Below, one piece after another: positions 34,729 through 43,526 of a stretch of 64,000 nucleotides of DNA; within the stretch, counting starts at the first letter, position 1; each line of letters starts with the position of its first letter. Where the stretch lies: NCBI GenBank assembly GCA_002172675.1, contig NETF01000032.1, positions 26,572 to 90,571 on the forward strand. Reading direction: 5' to 3'. The notes under the pieces are model-generated. The model saw only the letters and a list, made by a program, of their open reading frames with translations. It searched no databases and was not told where the DNA came from. Made by a program: the position numbers and the translations under genes. Source of the stretch: an unicellular cyanobacterium SU3. Lineage in GTDB: Bacteria > Cyanobacteriota > Cyanobacteriia > Cyanobacteriales > Microcystaceae.

Positions 34729-35514
34729 TTAAGAACGTTGATAACGTAATGCTTCTATTGATTGTGCGGTCAAGAAAATCCCTAATAAAATATAACTGGC
34801 AAATAAGACTAAACTACTAATATCTAAAACTCCTCTGACTAAATCAGTGTAACGATCAAAGAGAGAAAGATAGGATAAAATACTTTTAAAAGGGTCTTGT
34901 AAATTAGCAGCGATCACATCCATAATCCATAAAAATAATATTAAAATAAAGGTCAATATATAAGCTAAAATTCCACTATCCGTTAGAGAAGAAATGAACA
35001 TTCCCAAAGAAAGAATAGCCGTAGCAACTAAAATTAATGATCCATGAGATAACAAAATAATGTTTAAATTAACTGGAGGACTCGCATTACTAAAGATAAT
35101 AATTTCATAAATCCAAAAGGGTATCATTAACACAATAAAAAAGGCTAAAACCCCTAACAATTTTCCTATGGCAACCACCCAGTTAGTGACGGGAGAAGTT
35201 GCTAATAACTCTAAGGTTCCTCGTTTTCTTTCCTCGGAATATAATCCCATGGACAAAGCAGGTAATAAGACTAATAAAAGAGAAATAATTACCCCAAAAA
35301 AACTATCGATAAATTGACTAGGAACATCTACAGGAGTGGATAACTGACCACTTTGCTCTAAAAACGAGAGAGTTTGTAAAATTTCTTCTAAAATGGCACT
35401 AAAAAAGAAGCCACCAATTAACCAGAAAACAGCAGCAATAATATAAGCAAACGGAGATGTAAAATAACTTTGAAATTCTTTGCGAAAAATAGCAGTTAAA
35501 TTTGTTAGTATCAT
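34729..35514 (-). CDS. ABC-2 type permease (GldF-like)
   Basis: The product has 261 residues with six predicted helices, starting TNLTAIFRKEFQSYFTSPFAYIIAAVFWL, the GldF/ABC-2 N-terminus, with the conserved SEERKRGTLELLATSPV loop after helix 2. It forms the membrane channel for the ATPase encoded 11 nt upstream and the GldG-like protein 13 nt downstream, so all three genes appear co-translated. Confidence 0.88.
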   Translation of the reverse strand: MILTNLTAIFRKEFQSYFTSPFAYIIAAVFWLIGGFFFSAILEEILQTLSFLEQSGQLSTPVDVPSQFIDSFFGVIISLLLVLLPALSMGLYSEERKRGTLELLATSPVTNWVVAIGKLLGVLAFFIVLMIPFWIYEIIIFSNASPPVNLNIILLSHGSLILVATAILSLGMFISSLTDSGILAYILTFILILFLWIMDVIAANLQDPFKSILSYLSLFDRYTDLVRGVLDISSLVLFASYILLGIFLTAQSIEALRYQRS

Positions 35515-35525
35515 CTCAAAAATAA

Positions 35526-36521
35526 TTATAAAGTTTGTTCAGTGTTAGCCGTTTCTAAGGGGTTTTCTTCTGGTGTTTCTATTGATGATTCTTCAGTAAT
35601 TACATTTAAGAAAACATCTTCTAGAGTTGCACGAGTTCGTTTCATTTCATATAAGTCTAATCCTTGATTAATAATTAAAGCAGCAATATCTTTTCCTATT
35701 TCTTGATTCGAGTCTGTGGTCAACAATAAAAGATGACGTTTTGTTTGACTATTGGATTTAATTTCTAATTGAGTTATACCAGGAATATCTTTTAATATTG
35801 GTTCTAAAGTGAAGATATCCCCTTCTATTTCGATTTCATAACCTCCTTTTGCTGTTAAATGAGACATTAAGTTATCAGGGGTATCTGTTGCTACGACTTT
35901 ACCCCCATTGATGATAGTAACGCGATCGCAAGTCATACTGACTTCTGGTAAGATATGAGTCGATAAGAGGATGGTATGTTCTCCTGCTAAACTTTTAATC
36001 AGGTTGCGTACTTCAATAATTTGTTTAGGATCAAGTCCCACTGTCGGTTCGTCTAAAATGATAACAGGGGGATCATGAACAATGGCTTGAGCGATACCGA
36101 CTCGTTGTTTATAACCCTTAGATAGCTTACGGATCAAAACTTTGCGCTTATCTTCAAGTTGACAGCGTTCTATGGACCAATTTACCCTAGAATTGCGATC
36201 GCCTGATGGAACTCCTTTAATTCTGGCCACGAACTTCAAAAACCCTTCTACTGTCATATCAGGGTAAAGGGGAGGGGTTTCGGGAAGATAACCGATATTT
36301 TTTCTGACTTTTAGGGACTGTTCATGAACATCGTACCCTGCTACTTTAGCAGTTCCGGCCGTAGCAGGAATATAACCGCTTAAAATACGCATGGTGGTGG
36401 TTTTTCCTGCACCATTTGGCCCTAAAAATCCGAGAATTTCTCCTTTTTCTACGGAAAAATCCACATCTTCAATGGCTACAGTTGACCCATAAATTTTACT
36501 TAAGTGTTCGACTTCAATCAT
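35526..36521 (-). CDS. ABC transporter ATP-binding protein (GldA-like)
   Basis: The product has 331 residues. Walker A GPNGAGKTT (about 34-42), Q-loop region YLPETPPLYPDMT, signature LSKGYKQRVGIAQA (SKGYKQR in place of SGGQ, as usual in this group), Walker B VIILDEPTVGLD and H-loop STHILPE are all intact. A C-terminal ~100-residue regulatory part with KRTRATLEDVFLNV follows. It is the first gene of the four-gene transporter set. Confidence 0.92.
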   Translation of the reverse strand: MIEVEHLSKIYGSTVAIEDVDFSVEKGEILGFLGPNGAGKTTTMRILSGYIPATAGTAKVAGYDVHEQSLKVRKNIGYLPETPPLYPDMTVEGFLKFVARIKGVPSGDRNSRVNWSIERCQLEDKRKVLIRKLSKGYKQRVGIAQAIVHDPPVIILDEPTVGLDPKQIIEVRNLIKSLAGEHTILLSTHILPEVSMTCDRVTIINGGKVVATDTPDNLMSHLTAKGGYEIEIEGDIFTLEPILKDIPGITQLEIKSNSQTKRHLLLLTTDSNQEIGKDIAALIINQGLDLYEMKRTRATLEDVFLNVITEESSIETPEENPLETANTEQTL

Positions 36522-36678
36522 GAATTGATCAGCAGTGAAACATCAATTTATAGTCTAATAATAATAGATTAAGTAGAGTGTACTTAGTAGACTATTGGTT
36601 AAACTTAAAAGTTTCAGCGAGTGAACAGTTAACCAAAATTGTTTTAATGGTCACTGTTCACTGATAACTGTTCACTGA

Positions 36679-37287
36679 CTAAGGTTTAATTTCCACTGAT
36701 AGAGAAGTTTGAGTCTGTTGATAAACAGGAACTACTGTTGCGCTAACTCCCTGATTTTTTAGTTCTTGTACTCGTTTTTCTGCTTGTTGAGAGTGTTGAA
36801 ACATTCCTGCGTGAATCACCCCTTCACTTTGACGGATAAAGGCCATGGGTTCAATGGTTTTAACTTGAGATAAGACTGATGGGTTGTTACCTGCTACTTC
36901 AACGCGATAAAAACTAGGATCTCTGTTAGGTTGGGGGTTAATGGTTCTTATTTCAGAGGTGGGGGGTTCATTATCGAGGGTTTGAGCCGGTAACGTTTGG
37001 GGCGCTTCAAAGGTATATTCTTTAACAGGGTTTGAACTATCATCAGGGGTTATTACTTCGATAGACATAGAAGGAACAGGTTCAGAAGAAGACTGAGGAC
37101 TTACCATTTTTGGTAAAGGAGGTGGCGGTAACTCACGGTTAGACGTAGTTTGTGCCAATGTAAGCGAGGTTGAACTTACCGTTAATAGTAAACAACCTAT
37201 CCCAGTTGAAGACTGTCTTAAAAAGGAAAGGAACCAAGTTCTAGATTGAGTAGTCCTTTGATTTAAGCGATCACTAATTGTAAACAT
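36679..37287 (-). CDS. Secreted protein with a SPOR-like C-terminal domain
   Basis: The product has 202 residues from the ATG at 37287. A signal-like hydrophobic segment (GCLLLTVSSTSLTLAQ, ending about residue 45) precedes a Pro/Ser-rich linker. The end (VIHAGMFQHSQQAEKRVQELKNQGVSATVVPV) has the beta-alpha-beta pattern of SPOR domains, which bind peptidoglycan glycan strands lacking stem peptides. It is expected in the periplasm. It is not clearly in an operon with the transporter (157 nt gap). Confidence 0.7.
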   Translation of the reverse strand: MFTISDRLNQRTTQSRTWFLSFLRQSSTGIGCLLLTVSSTSLTLAQTTSNRELPPPPLPKMVSPQSSSEPVPSMSIEVITPDDSSNPVKEYTFEAPQTLPAQTLDNEPPTSEIRTINPQPNRDPSFYRVEVAGNNPSVLSQVKTIEPMAFIRQSEGVIHAGMFQHSQQAEKRVQELKNQGVSATVVPVYQQTQTSLSVEIKP

Positions 37288-37438
37288 AATATAAACCTTA
37301 AATAAACACATCCTCACACCGTCAACAGCAAAATTTTTTTTGTTGTCTTCGGTTTAGTTATTCATCATTGTAATACTGAAAATGTTAGCCTAGAAACAGT
37401 CTATAGTTAATTGTTCGCTTTTTAAGAAACGTTTAACA

Positions 37439-38488
37439 ATGAAAAAGGTTGTTGTTGGTTTATCTGGTGGCGTTGATAGTTCGGTTGCTGCAGCGAGTTT
37501 ACAGCATCAAGGGTATGATGTCATTGGGTTGACTCTGTGGTTAATGAAAGGGAAAGGACAATGCTGTTCCGAGGGAATGGTAGATGCTGCGTTTATTTGT
37601 GAACAGTTGGGAGTTCCCCATCATATTGTTGATACAAGAGAGTTATTTGAAGCGAATATTATCAATTATTTAGTTGAAGGGTATGAGTCGGGAGTTACCC
37701 CTTTACCCTGTTCTCAATGTAACCGTGCGGTGAAATTTGGGCCGATGTTAGCTTATGCTAAAGAAGAGTTAAAGTGCGATCGCATTGCTACAGGTCATTA
37801 TGCTCGTATTCGTTACAATGAGCAAACGGACAGATATCAACTATTACGGGCTATTGATCGCAATAAAGATCAATCTTACTTTTTATATGATCTGTCTCAA
37901 AATATTTTGCAAGGGACTATTTTTCCGTTGGGAGAACAAACCAAAGAAGAAACCCGACGTATTGCAGCCGAATTTGATCTAAAAACGGCTAGTAAACCCG
38001 AAAGTCAAGATTTATGCCTAATAGAAGCTCATGGATCGATGGCCAGCTTTCTCGATCAATATATTAAACCCAAAGAAGGGGAAATTGTCGATCTTGAGGG
38101 TAAGGTATTAGGGACACATCAAGGTATTCATCACTATACCATTGGACAACGCAGAGGCTTAGGTATTGCAGCTCCAGAACCGCTATATGTGGTTAAATTA
38201 GATGCAGTAATGAATCGAGTAATTGTCGGCAACCGCGAGGCCGGGGGTCGTTCTGATTGTACTGTAGGACGACTTAACTGGGTTTCGATAGCTGAACCGT
38301 CTTCTCCCATTACCGCAGAAGTACAAGTGCGTTATCGTTCCAAAGCGGTTCCTGTCACCATTATTCCTATCGAAAATAATCGGGTAAAATTACAGTTTAA
38401 TGAGCCTCAGTTTGGCATTACTCCCGGTCAAGCTGCTGTTTTTTATAATGGGGAGATAGTTCTAGGTGGGGGAATTATTGAAAAGTAA
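37439..38488 (+). CDS. mnmA: tRNA-specific 2-thiouridylase MnmA
   Basis: The product has 349 residues. The PP-loop [13 protein letters not shown] (residues 6-18) binds ATP. The catalytic Cys pair is visible in [14 protein letters not shown] and [10 protein letters not shown], and KDQSYFLY and GQRRGLGI are family motifs. The enzyme thiolates U34 of tRNA-Lys, -Glu and -Gln using sulfur passed from a cysteine desulfurase. It is divergent from the SPOR gene. The convergent broken RelE-type toxin stops 6 nt away. Confidence 0.96.
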   Translation: MKKVVVGLSGGVDSSVAAASLQHQGYDVIGLTLWLMKGKGQCCSEGMVDAAFICEQLGVPHHIVDTRELFEANIINYLVEGYESGVTPLPCSQCNRAVKFGPMLAYAKEELKCDRIATGHYARIRYNEQTDRYQLLRAIDRNKDQSYFLYDLSQNILQGTIFPLGEQTKEETRRIAAEFDLKTASKPESQDLCLIEAHGSMASFLDQYIKPKEGEIVDLEGKVLGTHQGIHHYTIGQRRGLGIAAPEPLYVVKLDAVMNRVIVGNREAGGRSDCTVGRLNWVSIAEPSSPITAEVQVRYRSKAVPVTIIPIENNRVKLQFNEPQFGITPGQAAVFYNGEIVLGGGIIEK

Positions 38489-38494
38489 AATTAG

Positions 38495-38851
38495 TTAATT
38501 TTCTTGTTCCAATTGTTCAATAATCGACTCAATGACTTTATTTTCGATATCTGATTGATCGGATTTAGGGTAAATTGTAGCTAGAATGATCTTAGTTTCT
38601 TGTTTTACATAGTACAAAACACGATAACCTGAACTCTTACCTTTTTGAAGATCACTGTTTTTCAGACGGACTTTAAATACTTGGTATTTTACCCCTGAAA
38701 TTAAATCGCCAGGGGTTTTTCCTGCTTGTAATTAATGAATAAGAGGGTCTAAATCTTGACGAATTGAGCGAAAACGTTTAGCAAGTCTACTAATATCTTT
38801 TTTGAAACGAGATGTTAAGTATATTGAAATAGATGGCAATTCATTCGACAT
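38495..38851 (-). pseudogene. RelE/ParE-family toxin with an in-frame stop
   Basis: The frame reads MSNELPSISIYLTSRFKKDI then SRLAKRFRSIRQDLDPLIH, a TAA at codon 40 (38732-38734), then QAGKTPGDLISG, VFKVRLKNSDLQKGKSSGYR and VLYYVKQETKIILATIYPKS to the natural stop: 118 codons. The C-terminal strands, including the GYRVLYYV core of RelE-type ribonucleases, are undamaged. A single CAA-to-TAA change (CAA would give the expected Gln) explains the break. It overlaps the antitoxin by 11 nt, as a normal operon would. Confidence 0.85.
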
Positions 38852-39080
38852 CAATTCCCTCCCACATTTGACTGATGGGAATGGTTTGATTAGTAAAAGC
38901 TTGTCTAAGTCCTTCCTTAATTCCTTCTATCGCTACTTCATCAGGGGTATCGTCGTCTTCAGGTTGGGGATTCATTACAATGACTACCTGATAGGTTCCT
39001 TCTGCGATGTCATTGGGTAAGTTAACATTTAAAATATGATCTCTATTGATCTTAACTTGGGTGTGAATAGTGTGCATCAT
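38841..39080 (-). CDS. Antitoxin of the RelE-type pair
   Basis: The product has 79 residues. MHTIHTQVKINRDHILNVNL and the acidic, Asp-rich middle (PQPEDDDTPDE) are followed by an ISQMWEGID tail. This is the form of small antitoxins paired with RelE-like toxins in cyanobacteria. A second ATG lies at 39077. The gene is intact although its partner toxin is interrupted by a stop codon. It still could repress its own promoter. Confidence 0.8.
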   Translation of the reverse strand: MMHTIHTQVKINRDHILNVNLPNDIAEGTYQVVIVMNPQPEDDDTPDEVAIEGIKEGLRQAFTNQTIPISQMWEGIDVE

Positions 39081-39181
39081 TTCGCCTTCAGAATTAAAGT
39101 GATGTATTGATTTACAATTGTATAATATCGTCCTTTCAGTATTGCTGATTTTAATTGAAAGTTACTGAAGAAAATAGAAAA

Positions 39182-40066
39182 TTATTGCTTTAGTTTAGAA
39201 GTTAAAAAACCATAGACATTGGCAAATTGTGATACAAATAATAAGCTACAAAGAAATAGTTTAGATGATTGCTTATTATTAGCAGCCAAGGGATAGGTTA
39301 ATAATTTCCAATAAAACTCTAAAGGTTCAACTTTGACAGAGGTTTCATTTCGTTGAGAACGAACTTGATGAAAATAATAGGCCCCACGACCATAATTAAA
39401 ATGTTGTCGCCAAAATTTAGCTAAACTCAAATAATGAGAATGATAGATGATTGCTTCAGGCACATAATATAATGAATATCCATTAAATAACCAGCGATCG
39501 CAAAATTCCCTATCTTCGCCTGCTGCTAAAGGAAAGGTAACATCAAACTGTCCAACTTTCTCAAATAATTCTCTAGAAAGAGCAAAATTATTAGAGGCGA
39601 AAAAGGTTGCTTGAGCAGACTTTTGATTGTAATAATCGTAAAGATAATCGATTAATAATTGACTGGCTGATGAATAAGGGTTATTAGGTAAAGCATTGAT
39701 TGTTTTTCCTCCTAAGAGAGCGTTTGAAGTCTGAGAAAAGCCATTTTCGAGGGCTACGAGCCAGTTTTTATCGAGGGTACAGTCATCATCAGTAAAGGCT
39801 AAATATTGCCCTTTAGCAGTATTTGCCCCTGTATTTCTGGCTGCGGCCGGTCCTGCATTCTTTTGTCGAATTAAAGTAAGATTAAGCTGCTGTTGATAAG
39901 GTTTAACAACTGTATCTAAGGGGTTTTTACTTCCATCATCAACGATGATAACTTCAAAGCGTTCTTTTGAATAATTGAGACCAGTAATCGAGTCAAGACA
40001 AGATTTTAATCGTTCAGGGCGATTATAGGTCGGAATAACAATGGATATATGGGGAGAAGCACTCAT
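39182..40066 (-). CDS. Family 2 glycosyltransferase
   Basis: The product has 294 residues: the GT-A fold with ISIVIPTYNRPERLKSCLDS at the start, VDDGSK, AARNTGANTAKGQYLAFTDDDC (DxD metal site) and GEDREFCDRW (the ED acceptor site). It adds an activated sugar to a growing glycan on the cytoplasmic face. No membrane helix is needed; a hydrophobic stretch at the end (KLFLCSLLFVSQF) may attach it. It is the left edge of the polysaccharide island, divergent from the HTTM module. Confidence 0.9.
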   Translation of the reverse strand: MSASPHISIVIPTYNRPERLKSCLDSITGLNYSKERFEVIIVDDGSKNPLDTVVKPYQQQLNLTLIRQKNAGPAAARNTGANTAKGQYLAFTDDDCTLDKNWLVALENGFSQTSNALLGGKTINALPNNPYSSASQLLIDYLYDYYNQKSAQATFFASNNFALSRELFEKVGQFDVTFPLAAGEDREFCDRWLFNGYSLYYVPEAIIYHSHYLSLAKFWRQHFNYGRGAYYFHQVRSQRNETSVKVEPLEFYWKLLTYPLAANNKQSSKLFLCSLLFVSQFANVYGFLTSKLKQ

Positions 40067-40164
40067 AAATGAATGTGTAGGACTGATAGACTAAAGATAA
40101 ATTTTATCAATTTTATTAAATGAGTTGATGAGATAGACTAATCGTGTGAGATTATATATTGATT

Positions 40165-40695
40165 ATGAAAGAGACAGAAGTTTTAAAATCAGAATATATC
40201 CCTAATCATAATGCTCAATGGGCATTAAGACTGACAAAAATTTCCCTCCTCATTATTATTTTAGGGGTTTGTCTGGTCGGGAGAAGAGAGTCAACCTGGC
40301 CAATTACTTCTTGGGCCCTTTATAGTCGATATACAGCCCGTTTTCGGACACCTAAACCCTCTGTATCTATCACAGAACTTAGAGTGTACACTACATCAGG
40401 AAATCTTCACATTGTCAAACCAGAACGCATTTTAACCATTCCCTACGACAGTCTTTCCCACGATATTGTTGAAAATGCTTTTAATAATACCGATATTAAT
40501 CATCGAGATGCAAGCAGAAGGTATTTAGTACAAGCTATTACCAATTTTATCGGTGAAAACAATAAAATCAAAACCATTGAAGCTTGGAATCTTTCTTATC
40601 AGGTGAAACCTTTAACGGTTCCTCCCATTGAAAAGCAGTCACCTACAACTGAAGTTATGATAGGAAGCTTTACCCAAGAAGATATTACCCATTAG
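40165..40695 (+). CDS. Membrane-anchored protein of the HTTM module, function unknown
   Basis: The product has 176 residues from the ATG at 40165; a TTG at 40159 is an alternative. One N-terminal helix (ISLLIIILGVCLVG) is followed by a beta-rich soluble part with WPITSWALYSRYTARFRTPK, a WP-x-x-SWALYS-type stretch. It stands 6 nt before the HTTM-like gene, so the two are very probably translated together as partners. Function is unknown. Confidence 0.7.
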   Translation: MKETEVLKSEYIPNHNAQWALRLTKISLLIIILGVCLVGRRESTWPITSWALYSRYTARFRTPKPSVSITELRVYTTSGNLHIVKPERILTIPYDSLSHDIVENAFNNTDINHRDASRRYLVQAITNFIGENNKIKTIEAWNLSYQVKPLTVPPIEKQSPTTEVMIGSFTQEDITH

Positions 40696-40701
40696 AAAAT
40701 T

Positions 40702-41877
40702 ATGAAACTTTATTCTCCGTTTACCCGTTTAAATAATGGTATCAATGCTTGGTTTACTCAACCTGAAGTAAATGCTGCTGGTAACGTCGGAATTTTTAGA
40801 ATAGTATATTCATTATTTTATCTGTGGCATTTAAGTAACCTTTCCTATGATTTTTTAAGTGGAATTCCTAGCTTTTATGTGATAGAACAAGTTTATTTAG
40901 TTAGATATTTTTTTAGAGACTTTGGTGCGTCTCAGTCACCTTTATTTTTTTATACTTTAGAATCATTTCTTGTCGCTGCTTTAGTGTTGTTGGCTTTTGG
41001 TTATAAAACTAGAATTGCGACTATTGCCGTTTTGCTCATTGGTGGTTTGCTTGAAGCATTAGCTGCTTCTGTTGATGGCAAAAGAACCTTAACACCTTTA
41101 GTGTTTTATATTCCCTTTTTTATGACAATAATGAATTCATGGGGAAAAACTTACTCATTAGATGCAATAATTAAAAAGAATAAAACAGGGTCTTCAATTG
41201 ATCCTCATTCTTCTAACTGGGAGTATTTTTTACCAGCTCGCGCTCTGTTGATTCTCTTATCATTTTTATTTTTGAATTCTGCTATTTTTAAAGTTGCTTT
41301 CGGGGGAGACTGGCTAAATTATTCTGATATGATGTCTAACTTTTTTTTGAATAGAAATATTGAAGCAGCAACCTACGATTTACCGTTAAATTGGTTAGCT
41401 CCTTTTATGTCTCAAACCCCGCTTATATATTTAGCTACCCATCTTACCACATTACTTTTTGAAACTTTTTTCTTTTTATCCCTAATTAATCGAAAAATTA
41501 GAGATTTTTTTGTTGCAATCGCACTACTTTTTCATGCAGTTAATGGTCTTTGGCTAGTAGTTAGTGTTACGCCTATTATGATTTCCTATGGTATCTTTAT
41601 TAATTGGCAAGGGATTAAAGATTTCTTTTGTCGTAATCAAGAAAAAACATCGTTTATTGATAAAATACCACCGAAGTGGTTAATCGCACTCTCTCTATTT
41701 TTAGCTACTTTTTTAGGATTATTGTGGCACAGTGATATAGGAATTCGTGCTTTATTTAACTTAAATGGTTTAATTGATTGGAGAACAATTTGGTATCCTA
41801 TTTTTCCCCTTTCTATAGGATGGTTAATTCTTATACTAATTGATTTATTCCGTCAATTGAGAGTTAAAGTTAACTAA
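40702..41877 (+). CDS. HTTM-domain polytopic membrane protein
   Basis: The product has 391 residues with about ten hydrophobic segments. GIFRIVYSLFYLWHLSNLSY and FGYKTRIATI near the N-terminus, and LLFHAVNGLWLVVSV, follow the horizontally-transferred transmembrane (HTTM) family, distantly related to vitamin K-dependent gamma-carboxylase. Biochemical role in bacteria is unclear. It pairs with the upstream 176-residue protein. Whether the conserved Lys/Glu of the carboxylase are present cannot be judged by eye. Confidence 0.7.
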   Translation: MKLYSPFTRLNNGINAWFTQPEVNAAGNVGIFRIVYSLFYLWHLSNLSYDFLSGIPSFYVIEQVYLVRYFFRDFGASQSPLFFYTLESFLVAALVLLAFGYKTRIATIAVLLIGGLLEALAASVDGKRTLTPLVFYIPFFMTIMNSWGKTYSLDAIIKKNKTGSSIDPHSSNWEYFLPARALLILLSFLFLNSAIFKVAFGGDWLNYSDMMSNFFLNRNIEAATYDLPLNWLAPFMSQTPLIYLATHLTTLLFETFFFLSLINRKIRDFFVAIALLFHAVNGLWLVVSVTPIMISYGIFINWQGIKDFFCRNQEKTSFIDKIPPKWLIALSLFLATFLGLLWHSDIGIRALFNLNGLIDWRTIWYPIFPLSIGWLILILIDLFRQLRVKVN

Positions 41878-41936
41878 TCTTTCTATAGAAATACCACAAA
41901 AAGTTATATTTATTTTGTTCTCGATATAATTAGTTA

Positions 41937-42701
41937 TCAAAATTTTTCTTTAGCATAAGCGTAAAGCATTAAATCATATTCACAAATTTTTTCTATTTTT
42001 TTTATCACTGATTCATCAATTTTAGGTTTAGAAACTGGATTTTTGTTTTTGTGTGGAATTTTAACCGTTAAATTAAATTTAGCTTGTAAATCGTTTTTGA
42101 AGGTATCTAAATCATCTAAAAAAGCAACTAGAGAAAATTTATCAAAATTTTCCTTTGCAACTTCTAATCTAGTAGAAAAATCAGTGCTATCTTGGCGAGA
42201 AAAATTGCCAAAGTAGTTAATATAATTTTGACCTCTCAATTTTCCTCTTTCGGAGTCGACAAACTGCTCAAAATTTAGCTTAACTCTTGCATGATCTTTT
42301 GGTTTATGAGCATCAAAAAAATATTGAGAGATATATCTTTTAACCGGATCTCTTAATACAGTAATCCAAGAATATTGATCCCGATAAGCTTCCCAAATTG
42401 CCTGATTGAAATGGAAATGTCCAGAAATATACTTAGTTTCTTTTGCTATTTCACATAGTAAAAGAGATTCTCGAATTTTAAATTTATTGATATTGTTTAA
42501 ATCTTTGTGATTAACTTTTTTCGCTGCTTTGCTGGTCAAAATTGAGTCTATTTTATAACTTTTATTTTTTCCATAAACTTTTCTAAGAGAAGCATCAACT
42601 GATGTTCCTCCTGTTTTTGGAATATGCATAAAAATTATATTTGGCTCTAAAGAACTGAAAACGTTTTTAATTTGGAAGCTTAAATTTTTGGGTATCATCA
42701 A
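41937..42701 (-). CDS. Sulfotransferase (Sulfotransfer_2 family), copy 1
   Basis: The product has 254 residues. IIFMHIPKTGGTSVDASL carries the 5'-PAPS loop (PKTGGTS) and VLRDPVKRYISQYFFD the 3'-PAPS motif (RDPxxRxxSxY). It moves sulfate from PAPS to a hydroxyl, here probably on the exported glycan. It is a clear paralog of the gene at 42762-43526 (IPHKNKNPVSKPKID versus IPHKNKSSVSKPQID). A short gap of 60 nt separates them. Confidence 0.88.
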   Translation of the reverse strand: MMIPKNLSFQIKNVFSSLEPNIIFMHIPKTGGTSVDASLRKVYGKNKSYKIDSILTSKAAKKVNHKDLNNINKFKIRESLLLCEIAKETKYISGHFHFNQAIWEAYRDQYSWITVLRDPVKRYISQYFFDAHKPKDHARVKLNFEQFVDSERGKLRGQNYINYFGNFSRQDSTDFSTRLEVAKENFDKFSLVAFLDDLDTFKNDLQAKFNLTVKIPHKNKNPVSKPKIDESVIKKIEKICEYDLMLYAYAKEKF

Positions 42702-42761
42702 TGTTATTTAATAATATAAAATAAATCTTTTATATAAATATCGCCATTATGACAATAATAA

Positions 42762-43526
42762 CTAACTAAACGCTGTTTTATTTAATCGATCGGACTTAAT
42801 AAACTCATAAATTTCTCTATCTGGTTGACAAATTTCTCGAATTTTTTCTAAACAATGGGAGTCAATTTGAGGTTTAGAGACAGAACTCTTATTTTTATGA
42901 GGAATACGAAGGTTGAGTCCAAACTGCTTTTTAAATTGTGCTTTAAAGTGTTCTAAATCTTCTAAAAAACCAACCAAATCAAATTTTAAAATATTTTCTT
43001 TTGCCATTTCAATGCGCTCAGAAAGATTATTAAAATCGTAATTCTTTTTAAGCGGAAATCCAGCAAAATAGTTGAGATAAAAATGACCTAATCTAATTCC
43101 TCTATCGGTTTCAATCAAATCAGAAAGGTTCAAATCTGTATAAGAACCACCGGATTTTGGATTAGAATCAAAAAAGTAAGCAGAAATATATCGTTTAACT
43201 GGATCTCGAAGCAACGTTATGTAAGCATATTTATCGGAGTAGCGTTGCCAAATGTCTTGATTGAAATGAGTATGTCCTGATACATAGGGGATATTCCGAG
43301 TCATGGCATCTAAAATAAAGCCATCTCGCAACAAATAGGTTCCTTTGTCAACACAGGGAACAGACTTATAAAGCAATTTTGCCATAGTCCTAGTTTGTAT
43401 CGGGTCAATACAATAAAATTGGCGACCATAATGTTTTCGTATCGCTGAGTTGACAGAAGTTCCCCCTGTTTTTGGCACGTGCATAAAAAAAATTCGGGGC
43501 TTATTATGCAACCAATTATTTAACAT
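42762..43526 (-). CDS. Sulfotransferase (Sulfotransfer_2 family), copy 2
   Basis: The product has 254 residues from the ATG at 43526. RIFFMHVPKTGGTSVNSAI is the 5'-PAPS site and LLRDPVKRYISAYFFD the 3'-PAPS site. It shares the GHTHFNQDIWQRYSDKYAYI segment with copy 1. The gene overlaps the end of the GMC oxidoreductase gene by 11 nt, so it belongs to the same transcript. An upstream start at 43589 lies within that gene and is unlikely. Confidence 0.88.
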   Translation of the reverse strand: MLNNWLHNKPRIFFMHVPKTGGTSVNSAIRKHYGRQFYCIDPIQTRTMAKLLYKSVPCVDKGTYLLRDGFILDAMTRNIPYVSGHTHFNQDIWQRYSDKYAYITLLRDPVKRYISAYFFDSNPKSGGSYTDLNLSDLIETDRGIRLGHFYLNYFAGFPLKKNYDFNNLSERIEMAKENILKFDLVGFLEDLEHFKAQFKKQFGLNLRIPHKNKSSVSKPQIDSHCLEKIREICQPDREIYEFIKSDRLNKTAFS

